Below, one piece after another: positions 23,337-44,757 of a stretch of 64,000 bases of DNA. Position 1 is the first letter of the stretch. Every line of letters starts with the position of its first letter. A program made the translations under genes and the position numbers. The stretch covers positions 2,790,001 through 2,854,000 of the forward strand of contig CP126200.1 of the NCBI GenBank assembly GCA_030272155.1, in the 5' to 3' direction. The notes below the pieces were generated by a model. The model saw nothing but the letters and a program-made list of their open reading frames with translations. It made no database searches and was not told where the DNA came from. The stretch comes from Tetradesmus obliquus (lineage: Eukaryota > Chlorophyta > Chlorophyceae > Sphaeropleales > Scenedesmaceae).

Positions 23337-25532
23337 CACAAGTGGCGACTGGGTGAGAAATCAGAGTGGCAAATCCAGGTGCGGCTGGCAGGAAGTGGCG
23401 GCTGGGCAGCGGCGAGCAAGCAGGCCAGTAGGAAGCAGTGGCGGCTGGCAAGAAAGTAGAGCAGTGACGGCTGAGTAGAGTGAGGAGGCCAAGGGCGCCC
23501 ACAACAAAAAAGTGGCGACCTGGCGGCAGCAAACAGGCACTGCTTAATGCGGCAAGGCGGTGCTGCCTCGGTGGCAGCAAGGGTTGGTGTTCTTTGGGTG
23601 GTGCAGGCAAGCTGGAGTGGTGGGCAGCAAGGCATGCCACCATTGCTTCTGCTTGGTGGTTGGCTGTTGCGAGGAGCAAGGAGGTGATCTGTTGCAATGG
23701 ATTTGCGTGCTGCAGGCAATACACACAGCATGCTGGCTGGAAGTTCGGTTTCGGTTGCAGTGGTGATTGGTCGGAGCAGCCTTGACGTTTTCAGTGTTCA
23801 TAGCAAGTCTGATTTGGTGGTTGAACGTTTGTGTGTGTTTCAATTGGATTGCCGGGGGATGTGGGATACCTGCATAATCCTAAGTGTCTTGAACCCAATA
23901 GCTGGGGGCCTGCATCTGGGAGCTATGCGGGTGGCTGAAACCAGCCTTGTTTGAAAGTGTCTTTAGTATCCAAGGGGATCCGCATGTGTGTTGGGCTGTG
24001 TTGCTTGGTCAGCGAATCTTTTTTGCAGATTGATTGGTGTCGGGTTGAGAACAATAATATCAGGACGCATGCATGAAGTGGGATTGGTTGACAGGTTATG
24101 CATGTTTCAACAGCACGATGCTATGTTGGCGCTGTTTGCACCAGACTGAACAGGGCATGGGGTGCAGTCTGCCATAAAGCAAACCCAGGCCACATCACAC
24201 AGGGTTGGCTGAAAGGGTTTTGTTGCAGTTTGGTTTCATGTGCCGGCAACACTCGATATGATCAGAGTGTCACGGCCAGCGGATTGGCAGTGTTGTGTGG
24301 CGGCCTCCAACGAATGCGCAGTGGGTTTTGACTGGGGATTGCATCATCATCATGTTACCCATCAAGCCATAGCATCAACTGGGGATTGCATATGAAGTTG
24401 CAAGGTTTGACGGCGTAGGAGGCGATAAGACATGAGCAGCTGCTCAACACATGCTGCAGGGTACTGCCCTGCTTCTGCAGGTGTGGCTTTCACTGATTGT
24501 AGTACGATTCATGCCCAGCGTTTGATGGCACGGCCGCATGTATTTGATCTACAGTGCACGCATGCATCATGCATCTACTACAGGTCTGGCAGCGACTCAT
24601 GTCTGCCGGCACCTTAGAACAGGCGATGCATTGGTATCATCATTTTAGAGCACTGCGTAGTTTCAGTCCATCGGGACACGAAATGCATGCATTATGGTGG
24701 TCGGTGTAGGCACCTACTGTGCAGAAGCTGCAGGAGTGCCATTAGAAGACATCATCATGATTGTGTGCTAGAACATGTCTGGGTGGGTGGCTTACCGCGG
24801 CAGGGTTGGGCAGCGCTAGCGCTGTGCAAGTCATGTGCTAGTCGCTGGCACTGCATCACGCGTTGCGCGTGACACCAGCAGCGCGGCGGTGTTCACCCTC
24901 ACTGTTGCCACAGTCATTCGTGAATGATGATAAAAGGGATTTGGCTGGAGGATGTGGGGCTCAGTCAGTGCAGTACCTCCCAACGTTGGGAGGTTGTCGA
25001 AGGTGCTTTGGATCAGCACTGGATCTTACCACAACAATCTGCTGCTTTCAGCAGCATGGAATGTATTATATGCGCCACTCACGGGTTTTGTGGGGTAACA
25101 TCAATGCATGCAGCAACTTGCACCATGCGTGTTGGTGCAATTCTCAGAATGTGGCACAAGCACATGCTTGATTTGCAGCTGTGCAAAGGTTGTGTGTGCC
25201 AGGGCTGACTATTGTGCAGCCCAAGCGCGTTAAAAGTACTTTTCGCCTGAAATAGTACTAATAAGGCGGTCTTTCTGAATAGTGTTGCTGGCAATGTGAT
25301 GGGTCGTACGTCATCGCCTGGCGTGTGCGTCACGGATTCTTCCGAAAGCCCCCCATTCTGCGCATGCCCACATTGAAACAGAACTAATGGGGTTATTTAA
25401 AGGCCGTTTCAAACTGCGCACGTGAATCTTCAAGGTCCACGACGACAACATCGACTGTTGCAGGACATCTCAGCCTGCACGCGTTACGAGCCACAACAGC
25501 AGGCCGCTTGAGCGCTACCTTTAGCATCTAGC
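23337..25532. other. Intergenic region, no supported gene
   Basis: About 2.2 kb with fading septin-end scraps on the left and no coding support in the remainder. An AT-rich element TTATTTAAAG near 25392 may belong to the promoter of the next gene. Confidence 0.55.
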
Positions 25533-27890
25533 ATGCATTTCCTGAAAGAGAAAGTTGTGGCGCCTGTTGCTGGCAAGATCGCGCACCACACCAGCCATGG
25601 GACAGGCCACAAAGCAGTAGAGGCTGTGGGCACAGACAAGGTGATCACCTTGTCTTGCTCATGAGCAGCAGCTGGCTGGCAAACAGTCCTGGTGCAGCCA
25701 TCTGTGGCAGCGTGTGCATTCCTACTGGAAGCTTTTGCCACTGTAACCTTGGTGGCCAACAGTGCTGCGAGTGGCCGGCAAGGGGCTGTGAAGCCTGCAT
25801 TGCCCACAGCTTGAGATGCAGACACATCATGTTGCATATGGCACTCCTGACACCTAGTCGGAACTTGTGTTTTTCACTTCAAGGCGCAGTTATGCCTGTC
25901 AAACGTACAGTGTACCCACCCGTACACACCCTTGCCTGCTGCCGCAGGTTGTGGGTGCTATGGAGCACCTTGGGCCAGAGGCGTCTGTCAAGGTGACTTG
26001 ACCTGACATGCTACTGGAGCTATGGCATACTACGCAGCACTGCAAGCAACTGCCAGTGCTGTTACCTACAGAGCAAGGCAGTATGCAGCATGCCCTACAT
26101 CACGAATTCACTAGCCTGCCTGTGTGCCTGCCTGTTTGCCTGCCTGCATGTCCCACCTGCCCGCCTGCTGCCGCTGCTCTTGCTGCTGCCGCTGCTGCTG
26201 CTGCTGCTGCTGCAGATGATGGACGAGTCGGGGCCAGAGCACCTGGCGCAGACGCTGGGCCCGCAGCAGACAGCAGCACTGCTGATGGACACACTGGACC
26301 TGGGTGCGTGCAGTACTCGTTGAATGCGATGCGATTGCGCACATCAATATGCTGTATGCTGCAACACTTCAGTGTGTGCACTGCCAGGCAATGCATCATG
26401 CATGCATGCAAGTTGCCGCGCTGCTGATGGACACACTGGACCTGGGTGCAGCCAGTGCTCTTTGAATGCGGCAGAAATGCGCGCATTACTAAATTGTGTG
26501 CTGCAACACATCTGTGTGTGTACTGCCAGGCAATGCATTGCCGTGCTGCACTGAGCATAGCTGTCTGCCCGCTGCATCTGCATCCTATCTTGTGGAATCT
26601 TGGTTGGAGCTCGCACTCCTTTGCCGAGTTCAATTCTGTGATGTTCTGTATTGCAACATATCTGCAGGCGAGGCAAAAAGTACTGAGCTGCTGCGTGCAA
26701 TCGGCCCGCAGCGCATGGCAGCCATGATGAGTGCAATCGGCCTGCCAGGGGCAGTGCAAGCAGTCTCTATTATGGGACCCCAAAAGGCAGCAGCAGCCAC
26801 CATCACGCAGATGGGCCCTGCCAATGGCGCAGCGATGTTCAAGATGCTGGGTCCGCAGTTTTCGGGGGAGCTGCTGCTGCAGCTGGGGGTGAGGTTCTCT
26901 GCGCAGATGCTTGAGGCGCCAGGGCACCTGGCAGTGGCAGCGCTGATGCGGGAGATGGGCCCGCCATTCAGCGCTGCCATGTTCAGGGTCACAGGTGCGC
27001 GTACATGCGCACCATTCAGGCTTTATTTCAGCTACAAGGCGAATGCATCTGTTGTTTTGCAGATTTCTGGCTGTGTGCATGCTGCGAGCGGTGCTGCCAG
27101 GCTGCATTTGCAGGCAGCTGCTCAATTGTTGCAACTTGCGGCATGCAGGTGCATCGCCACATCTGCCTTGCTGTCTGTCTGCAGTTCTGCATCACCTGTC
27201 TGTTCTGCTGCCTGCCTGCCCTGCTGCCTGCCTGTGCTGTCTGCCTGTTCTGCTCTGCTGCTTGCCAGGCCCTGAGTTCATGGGCAACATGTTTGAGCAC
27301 CTGGGGCCACATTATGCGGGTGAGCCTACAAGACTGAACCTGTTTGACTCTTGAATCAAAGTTGTTGACCTAAGCAGAGTACAGGACTGGCTTGCTGCAT
27401 GTGTTTGGCTGCAATATGTTCGAGCACCTGGGGCCACAGTATCATACATGATGCGGTTGAGTGCACGACAAGTAATGGATTGCCAGTTCCACAGCATCCC
27501 TGGCGTGCCGCAGCGACTTGTACAGCTGTTAGAAGCCCACTTGCTTCTAATCTCAGAAGTGATGGCATCAATCACCTGCGGCGATCATTGGCCAGGTCGT
27601 ACTGGCACATATGTTTGTCACGTTGTATGAGGGGTAGTTGCCGGCTGGCTTTCACTGCTTCATCAACAGTTCAAGTTTGCTTGCTGTAGCACTATTATAA
27701 TGTGAGCTATGCGTTATGGACCAATGGGTCCATCATCAGGCTGGTTGTCACAGTTGGGCCGCCATGCCTCTTGCTGCCACGCTGCAGGTGTCATGCTGGC
27801 TGCTGCTGGTGCCGACTTTGGCTCCAGCCTGTTCAAGCTGCTGGGGGCAGACTTCCTGGCGCACTTCATGCAGATCACAGGTGAGGCTGC

Positions 27891-27930
<40 letters not shown>

Positions 27931-29277
27931 ATGATGTGGTGAGGGGTCTGTCAGCTATGATGCAGCTGTGGCAGCAACCCCGCCTCAACACGCGGCACAC
28001 CAGCAATGCGCGCATCTTGCGGCACGCTAACGAACCCAACTGTTGGCACTGTGTGGGGGGTGTGCTGCTCTTGCTGCTGCAGGCCCTCACTGCCAGGCAG
28101 CCATGCTGTGGGCCATGGGCGTTGACTCGGCCACAGTACCAACCGCAACTGGGGGTTGAATTTGTCGACAACGGACGCTTTTTCTGCTACAACCTTGCTG
28201 CTGCAGGGCCTCACTACCAGGCAGCCATGCTGCGTGCCATGGGTGTTGACCCAGCCACTGAGCTCTTCCAGGCAGCAGGGGCGCCCCTGATGGCTGGGCT
28301 GCTGCAGGCGCTGGGCCCCGAGTTCAATGCTGTGCTGGTGGGGGCGCTGGGCAAGGGTGCGCTGCTGCTGGGGCTGGACCTAGGGGCTGGCTTCCTGGCT
28401 GAGGTGCGGGCCGCAGGCTTTTTGTTATTGAAAATTCTCGTGACGTAGTGTTGTTTTTTTACTGATGCCAGACACCCCGGAACTCAGAACGAGGTTGCTG
28501 CACAGTGTGCCTGCCTTTGAAATCAGGCCAACTGATGCATTGCCCTTACGTTGCACTGTGCATGCGGCATTCAAGTTATGAGGACCCTCAAGACGCATAC
28601 ACGCTCAGTTCACATGCTTGGTTAACCAAGCAGCCACGTTTAAGTTCACATGCTTGGCTAACCAAGCAGTAACGTTACTGTTACGTGCGGCAGCAGCCCA
28701 CCTCTGGAACTCCTGGTAACATGATGTCGCTACCGGCGCCTCTTTCCTCTTCTGCAGGTTGCGCCCAACTCCAGCTCTCACAAACCCTGGTAACATTAGA
28801 TGATGCTGGCTGCCTGTGCTGCAGGTTGCCTCAAACTCCAGTGCGTCATTCCTGGCCGCACTCACAGCAGCCACAACAGGCCAGCTGGCCTCAGCAGCTG
28901 GCGACAGCCTGGCAGCAGCAAGCAACCAGCTAGTGACTGCCGCCGGAACAAACCTGGCAGCAGCAGGCGACAAGATTGCTGCCATGGTAGAGCACACCTC
29001 TCTGAATGATAATGCAGATGACACAGCAGCTGCTGCAGCAAGCGACCAGGGCCGGGTGTTGCATCCAATGCCTGCTGCAATCGGCAGTATGGCACCCATG
29101 TCTGGGAGCATGGTGCCAGTGAAAGGGGGTGTGGTGAAGCTAGCATCTGCAGGTGGGACTGCAGCTGGCGGCAGGGCGGTTGCTGCAGCAGCAGCGCCTG
29201 CAGGTGCTCACTCGCTGCACCAGGCGCAGCCGCATGTGCGGGCGGTGACGCTGCGCCCGCTGCAGCCGCAGCATTGA
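25533..29277 (+). CDS. Unrecognised protein of about twenty 12-residue GP-repeats
   Basis: No family was recognised. Exons 25533-25640, 25948-25992, 26216-26303, 26668-26994, 27269-27319, 27788-27880, 28207-28403 and 28825-29277 join in phase to 453 aa. From about residue 42 to 305 the protein is a tandem array of a 12-residue unit, roughly [LMI]-G-P-x-[FY]-x-A-x-[ML]-[LMF]-x-[AM]; examples are LGPQFSGELLLQ, MGPPFSAAMFRV, TGPEFMGNMFEH and LGPEFNAVLVGA. Spacing is exactly 12 for nearly all units, with one 13 and one 15. Four internal introns interrupt the Gly codon that opens a unit or a nearby Gly, in phase 1, so exons are interchangeable modules. The N-terminus (MHFLKEKVVAPVAGK) is basic and may be a leader; the C-terminal 150 residues are Ala/Ser/Gly-rich. 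Introns contain partial exon copies. Function unknown; an amphipathic or membrane-associated solenoid is only a guess. Confidence 0.72.
25634..25655. repeat. 22-bp perfect palindrome across a splice donor
   Basis: AGACAAGGTGATCACCTTGTCT reads identically on both strands as AGACAAGGTGA/TCACCTTGTCT halves. The donor GTGATC at 25641 of exon 1 in the repeat-protein gene lies at its centre, so a hairpin in the pre-mRNA would hide that splice site. Confidence 0.85.
26410..26465 (+). repeat. Copy of exon 3 end of the repeat-protein gene
   Basis: GCGCTGCTGATGGACACACT through GGACCTGG and a GTGCAG donor repeats the last nine codons of exon 3 and the first intron bases (26276-26330), 130 bases downstream. 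Coding part is unchanged. Confidence 0.82.
27395..27450 (+). repeat. Copy of exon 5 end of the repeat-protein gene
   Basis: AATATGTTCGAGCACCTGGG then GCCACAGTATCATAC repeats the end of exon 5 (27290-27320) with one silent TTT/TTC and a changed end that loses the donor. Confidence 0.75.
28080..28137 (+). repeat. Copy of exon 7 start of the repeat-protein gene
   Basis: GCAG then GGCCCTCACTGCCAGGCAGC and ATGCTGTGGGCCATGGGC matches the start of exon 7 at 28207. Changes include GGT/GGC (silent), TAC/TGC, CGT/TGG and CCA/TCG. It ends in ACAG followed by TACC. A further short copy of the exon 8 start lies at about 28758-28785. Confidence 0.78.
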
Positions 29278-38894
<9,617 letters not shown>

Positions 38895-39004
38895 GAAAGA
38901 GCACTCTGCTTTGCCACAACACAACCAACAAAACGCATGGACCACAACAGGACACACACCATACTCACCTCTTTGCAATGCACTCAACAGTTGCTAGCGG
39001 ACCT

Positions 39005-39009
39005 TTACA
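39005..39009 (-). terminator. Candidate TGTAA polyadenylation signal of the VMS1 gene
   Basis: TGTAA on the minus strand lies 127 bases past the stop at 39136-39138 and about 110 bases before the CA array. A read-through transcript would enter the array as a long GU repeat. Confidence 0.5.
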
Positions 39010-39135
39010 ACTGTCCTATGATGCTACTGGTGCTGTTGTGAGCCCGTACATGCATGGCACCTCCACTGCTGCTGCCAGCGGTTCAGCATGCTCAACACCT
39101 AAGCCTGACACACATGTGTTCCAACGCACACGCGC

Positions 39136-39781
39136 CTATTGTACACCACCCGCTGCTACTGACCATAGCTGCTGCTTCTGTTGCAGCGCCTTGAGCCGAG
39201 CCTCTGCTGCTGCTGCCAGCTGCTCCCTCTTGCGGGCTGCCTCCTCTGCACTGGGCCTGGCAGCAGCAGCAGCAGCAGCAGGGCGGCCACCCCTCTTGCT
39301 GCTGCCAGCAGCAGCACCCACCTGCTTGCCCTTGCTGGACGCAGCAGCCCTGCACAGCATGCCACACGCAGCAGTGGCAGCCGCAAAAAAATGACAGACA
39401 CTTTGACATTGTATCGTAGCATCCTCATTGGTGCTATTTCAGGAGCTCTAATAGATGGAGCTGATGTTTATAGCGCACGTGCCAGTTATGCTTAGCGGCG
39501 CTGATGCCCAACCTTCTGCATTGGGCGTGTTCGCTTCAAATGCATTACTAGCAAAGTTGAGCAGCATAGCTGAAACGTGATGCCTGATTCATGTCACTGC
39601 AGCTCACCTAGAGCTGATGGCAGCAGCCTCGGCCATGGCTGCTGCAAGCTCCTCATCAAACCCATCCGCTGCTGTTGCTGCTTGGCTGCTGCTGCTGCTG
39701 CCGGCAGCGCCCGGCGCCTTGCCGCCCTGCTTCTCCTTGGCTTTCTGGCGTGCTTTTTTCTCAGCCTGAGCAGGAATACAC

Positions 39782-39819
<38 letters not shown>

Positions 39820-40213
39820 GACCAGTGCAGGAAAGAGACACTGCCAGGAGGTGGCAGCAGTAGCACAGCAGAAGTGCACGGCAAGCTACACCTTACCACC
39901 ACCATGACGCAAGACCTGCTGCCTGAGCTGCGCAGATGTGTGCCTGCCCCTCATGCAGAGCGTGCACCTGACAGTCGCGCCAGCATACTTTGCTGCACCA
40001 ACAAGACTCATCATCAGCCAGCACAGTCGGCAAAAGACAGTGCACCCTGATCCGACCTCATGAAGCGTATCCATCAGCACACCGCACCTTCTTGCTCTGC
40101 TGCGCTGACTCCATTTCATCTGTCAAGGGGCTGGGCACATCTGCTGCGGCGTAGTCCCAAGCATCAGGCTCAGCAGCCATGAAGCGCCTGAACGCGTCAC
40201 GCACCTGCAGCGC

Positions 40214-40266
<53 letters not shown>

Positions 40267-42911
40267 GATGGCAGCAGCAGCAACAGCAGCGCCGCCGGCA
40301 GATGTCACAATAACCGCTGCAACACTGTGACAATCTCTGCCGCATCATGTGCCAGTGCTGCAAAAACACTACACTGCGCCCCACCTCGATCGTTGCCAGC
40401 TGGTAGCAGCTGCACTGGGCGGTACCACTGCTGCAAACACTGCTGCATTGTGCCAGTGCTGCGCTCCAGCGTATAACTGGTACAGACACTGCTGTTTTAT
40501 ATGCTGGTGCCGCACCTCCTTGTTTGCTGCCAGCTGGTAGGGGCTGCGCCCTTTGCTGTCACACGCAGTGGGGTCGTGCCCATTGGCCAGCAGCCGCGCC
40601 ACTCGCTCCGCATCACCCGCCTTGCTGGCCTTGACTAGCGCAGGTTCTTCCTGTGACAGGAGAAGCAGCAGCAGCACGGATGAAACGTGAGAGGCACCGG
40701 ACACAAGCGTGCACTACAAGTTTTGTCACAGGCGGCTACACGCTGCACATTCCCAACCCTAGCCACCCTCGCGTTGGCTCGTCCTTCAGCGCCTGTCAAA
40801 CGACAAGGACACCATAGCTAATGCTGCCTTACAGATGGTGCCGAGCCTGCATGTGACCTACACTTGCTGCTACTCTCACATCAGGGCGAACACATTGACA
40901 CATCAAAGCAGCCATCGCATGGTCATCCTTCACACCCGACATCCCCACCTCATCAGACAAACCGCCAAGATCCTGAATCCACTAAGTTCGCCATCACCCA
41001 CCTGCTTCTTGGTGACGCCAGCAGGGCTGATACTGCCCACTGGCACCGCTGCCACCTGCTGCTGCTGCTGCCGCTGCTGCTGCTTCTCCTTCTGGCCCTC
41101 TGCCGCCGCACCCTGCTGCTGCTGCTGCTGCTGCTGATCCTCAAGCAGCTGCACAGGCCGCAAGCTTCCCAGCACCAGCAGCACTCTTTTCAGCTCCGAA
41201 AACGTCGGCCGCTGCGTCACAAACGGCACGCGCCGCACCCGCAAATCCCCCGGATCCAAAACCCCAGCGTGCCTCGTCCCTCCTGCTGCTGCTGCACCTG
41301 CTGCTGCTGCACCCAGAGGCCCGACGTCTGCTGCTGCTGCAAACAGCTCGCGGCTGTTTGAGCCGGGAGCAGAGAGGAAGATCAGCTGCGCAGCAGACAG
41401 CCATGGGCTCCATTCTTTGAGAAGTGCTGTGATGTCGCGTTGCAGCGCTGCCTCGTTGTAGCGGCGCAGCCTGCTGCCGGCGGAGCGCGCAAACTTGCCG
41501 GAAGCGTCCTTGGTGGACTGCTTGCCTCCTGCCTTAGCCCTGCAGACGAGAGCGCAACAGTGCACCAGTGCAAAAGCACGTAATCATCAATAGCTTGTGT
41601 CTGTATACTTGCCGCTGGCGTCTTTGGTGGACTGCTTGCCGCCCGCCTTGGCCCTGCAAATAAGAGCAGGCAACGATGCACCAGTACACAAACACAAATA
41701 TGGTACAGGATTGCAGTTGCGCAAACTTTCCGCTAGCATCTTTGGTGGACTGCTTGCCGCCTGCCTTGGCCCTTTCAGGTGGCGAGCAGGCAGCAATGCA
41801 CCAGCGCACATACTTAGTGCAAGCACGTGTGTGTTGGTGGATCCCTTTAATCTGCCTGCTTTGGTCCTGAAAGAGCAGGCAGGCAGCAATGCACCTACAG
41901 ATGCCTGTTGAATATAGGTGTGCATTGAGTGGTGGTGGTGGTGGGGTGCCTGTATTGTTTCAACCGCTGCGTCCCCAGATCTGCAGGCTGGGGCAACCTC
42001 AACCATTAGCATCAAGCGCAGCGCTGTACCTGACTACATAGCGGTGGAAGGTCTTGTGCGCCAGCACAGTAAACGGCTCGATCGGCTGCTGCACCTTTGA
42101 GCGCTGCTGCTGCTGCTGCTGCTGCTGTTGACTGCTGCTGCTGCTGCCAGCAGCAGAGTCGCCTCCCGCTGCCTCTGCAGGAGGAGTGATAGGCCGAGGC
42201 CCTTTGCTGCTGCTGCTGCTGTTTATACGTACAACAGCAGCAGCAAAGTGGCCGCCGCGCAGCATCAGCAGCATCCAGATGCAGCCCCCTGCATCTTGCT
42301 GCTGCTGCTGCTGCTGCTGTGCGACAATCCTGGCCCCTGCTGCAGCAGCTGCTGCTGCTGCATTGGTGCTGTTGGGCTGCCGTCTCAGCTGCCGCAGCAG
42401 CTGCAGCAGCTGCTGCCCCGAAGGCTCCTCCTGCTTGTGCTGCTTGTCTGGCAACAGCAGGCACCGCCACACGGCAAAAGCTGCACCATCTGCGCCAAAT
42501 GCAAACAAGGTCACAGTTGGATACAAGGATATGATTGCAGGTTGCCGCCGCGATGGAATCCTCAGGGAATGTGCACTATAAACTTCCCAGCGCATGACGT
42601 GAGTCCTGCTGCTGTGCGTTTTTTGCACATTGCATGCGACGCAGACAGCTGCGCAACACTGTATTCTGTTGCAATGCACTGCGTGGACAGCAGCCATGCA
42701 GCCAGAAGCCACAAAATATGCTTCACTCATCGCCCCGCCCTTCACCTGCGCTCTTGAATACTGCCTGAGCTCCTTGTATAGCTGCAGGGCCGTCACGCCT
42801 GCGGCCGCGTCTGCTGCTGCTGCCGCCTGCTTCATCATCGCTGCTATCATCAGAGGAATCTGTGTCTGAGCCTGATATGCTGGACACCTGCAGCAGCAGC
42901 AGCAGCAAGGC

Positions 42912-42943
<32 letters not shown>

Positions 42944-43931
42944 GATGGTCACACTGTGACGTACTATGTGGTGTTTGCTGTGTGGCCTGTGATGCTGCAC
43001 ACATGCAGCAGCAGCAGCAGCAGGGTCATCACCTTCAAAAGGGTTCAGACTTACACAAATGAGCTGCTGCTGGACCTGCTGGTCTTAGCAGTCACATATA
43101 TAAACGCATGCTTGCTTCGACCCAGAAGTGCTGTGGGTGTGCTCACATCATCACCCTGCTCTATCAGTGCTTCAAACTCCTGCTCTGACAGTGGCTGCTT
43201 CTTCTCCAGTCGGCGCTTCAAGTTGTACCTGGCGGACAGATGAAGCAGCAACATCAGATGCATAAGTTGCAGATGTGAGGCAGGGCTTGGCAGATGAATA
43301 GTCAGCCAGTGCAGGCTGCAGGTACACCTGCTTGCAGGCACTCTGCTGCTTGTTGGGTTGCCGGCGTGCATGCAATGTCTGCACGGTTCACATGTGCTCC
43401 CCTGCTTCAGCCTACAGTCGTATCTGTTAATCAATGGGTTGTCTGGCATGCAGCTGCCGTGGGTGTGGTAGAAGCAGCAGCAGCAGCAGCACTGCGCACC
43501 TGTGCCAGTCCGTTTTGAAGTGCTGCCGCTGCTCGGCCGCACTGCTGAAGCCCTGGCTGCTGATGCCGATGCCACAAGCGATGCATGTAGCACCGGCCTC
43601 GTTCCATCCCCCTGTTCCAGCGCTGCTGCTTGCAGCAGCTGCCTCATCTTCGTCATCTGCAGCTGCTGTTGTTGCTGCTGCTGGCCTGCAAGTACAACCC
43701 ACGCTGACGTGAGCCACGCATCGCCAATAACCACACGATACATGCTATAACAAGTGCGAACAGCAAGAGGAAGAGCGAAAGCACGATTGAAAGCTGATCG
43801 GCTGAACTGTACCTGCGCTTGGAGTCTGCAGCTGAAAGCAGCTCCGGCTCTGCTGCTTTGGCTGCCCCCACGCATTCAGCGCTGTCAAAAAAATCTTGCG
43901 GTATATGAAATAAGAATCCCTGCCCGACCAT
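39136..43931 (-). CDS. VMS1: Vms1/ANKZF1 peptidyl-tRNA hydrolase of ribosome quality control
   Basis: Releases stalled nascent chains from 60S ribosomes by cleaving peptidyl-tRNA, with Cdc48/p97. Exons (5' to 3') 43931-43813, 43685-43500, 43228-43147, 42887-42746, 42489-42030, 41539-41002, 40650-40516, 40204-40088, 39765-39608 and 39349-39136 join in phase to 716 aa (human ANKZF1 is 726). Domains in order: C2H2 zinc finger (C74, C77, H95, H101; CIACG... HFKTDWHRYNLKRRL); acidic SSISGSDTDSSDD; VLRF1 release-factor-like domain with HKTFHRYVVRAKAGGKQST, Gln337 at the expected catalytic position, then RLRRYNEAAL and RPTFSELKRVL; ankyrin repeat (about 510-554); FRRFMAAEPDAWDY; and a C-terminal REQLAAAAEAR (687-697), which fits the VCP-interacting motif R-x5-A-A-x2-R. 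Poly-Gln/Ala/Ser inserts interrupt VLRF1. The intron before exon 6 holds copies of that exon's start. Confidence 0.93.
40216..40265 (-). repeat. (CTG)n tract before VMS1 exon 8
   Basis: Read on the minus strand, about 16 CTG units lead into CTCTGCGCTGCAG, the acceptor of exon 8. Confidence 0.9.
41605..41880 (-). repeat. Copies of the VMS1 exon 6 start (catalytic GGKQ segment) in intron 5
   Basis: Two clear copies, 41653-41605 and 41771-41723 on the minus strand, encode AKAGGKQSTKDASGK, identical in protein to the real exon at 41539. Against the real exon the first has six silent changes plus Phe/Tyr at the end; the second has six silent changes and none that alter a residue in 16 codons. Both include a TCC/AGC serine switch. 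The first keeps a TGCAG acceptor; the second has TTTCA at that place. A third scrap is near 41860. Confidence 0.9.
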
Positions 43932-44757
43932 TCTAGCTGTCGCTGCGAGTACCAGGCAGCAGCAGGTCTACAGTACAGCTGGTAGCACTGTCAATCCCAT
44001 GTGATGACTGGCAGGACACGAATACACGCGATGCTTGAAGGTCATAGCTGTACAATAGCTCTTGACATTCAGACGTATCGTGCAAAGGGTCGATGCAGCA
44101 TGCCACCTCATCAGGGTCTGGCGACGTCATGCCTCTACCCTGCTGCATCTCTGTCAGCCCTGTGTCACATGCGTATCTCAGATACGTCTCACCACGCGGT
44201 AAGACAGGGCGGTACCAGCTAAAATCTTCTCTGCTGGTAAAAGCTCCATCATCATGTCGCAGCACCGGGGATCTCAAGAAGCAACCGCTGAGGTAACCCT
44301 GGCAAGGTGAGCATCACCACGAAACACATGTACTGCTGCCCTCTTTGCAGGCTGCATTGAGAGTGTACTGCACATCGCAGCCAGCTGTGTCAGCAACCTT
44401 TGGCCCTTGCTTTGTCTCATATCTGCTGTTTTCTGCAACTTTGAACGTGCACGGTATCAGAAGCAAACATGCCCGTTTACAAAGCCTGGTTCAGGCCCAG
44501 GCTGGGCTTGTGATCCAACCCTGGCGAATCGCCAGCTCCACTAGGCAGTCGAGCGACAGGCCCATTGTGGGACAGATCAAGTGGAATTTCCCTTTATCAG
44601 CAGACATATGCACGCTGCACGCCAAACAATCGCCGCTGGGCCAGCTGACCAGCCATTTGATGGCAGGCAAACCCTAACAACAACTACCACCCCATAACGA
44701 GATGGGGACTCGGAAAAACGTCGCGAAAACTTGCAATTTATTGTTCAGGCGCGATTG
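43932..44757. promoter_or_regulatory. Divergent region between VMS1 and the FWWh-like gene
   Basis: The two coding regions point away from each other with 826 bases between the chosen starts. A minus-strand frame of 114 codons (44277 to 43933) begins with TTG and ends two bases before the VMS1 ATG, so it may be leader sequence with an upstream ORF. A shared promoter is plausible but no box was recognised. Confidence 0.45.
44254..44677 (+). other. Possible upstream exons or small ORF
   Basis: An ATG at 44254 opens MSQHRGSQEATAE with candidate donors at 44293 (GTAACC) and 44307 (GTGAGC). A TTTGCAG acceptor at 44350 is followed by frames open to 44677. These could be the true 5' exons of the FWWh-like gene or a separate small protein. 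No homology was recognised and phases do not settle the question. Confidence 0.25.

Noticed and set aside
43933..44277. Independent minus-strand gene upstream of VMS1
   Set aside because: It starts with TTG, has no recognised motif and ends two bases before the VMS1 ATG, so leader sequence is more likely.
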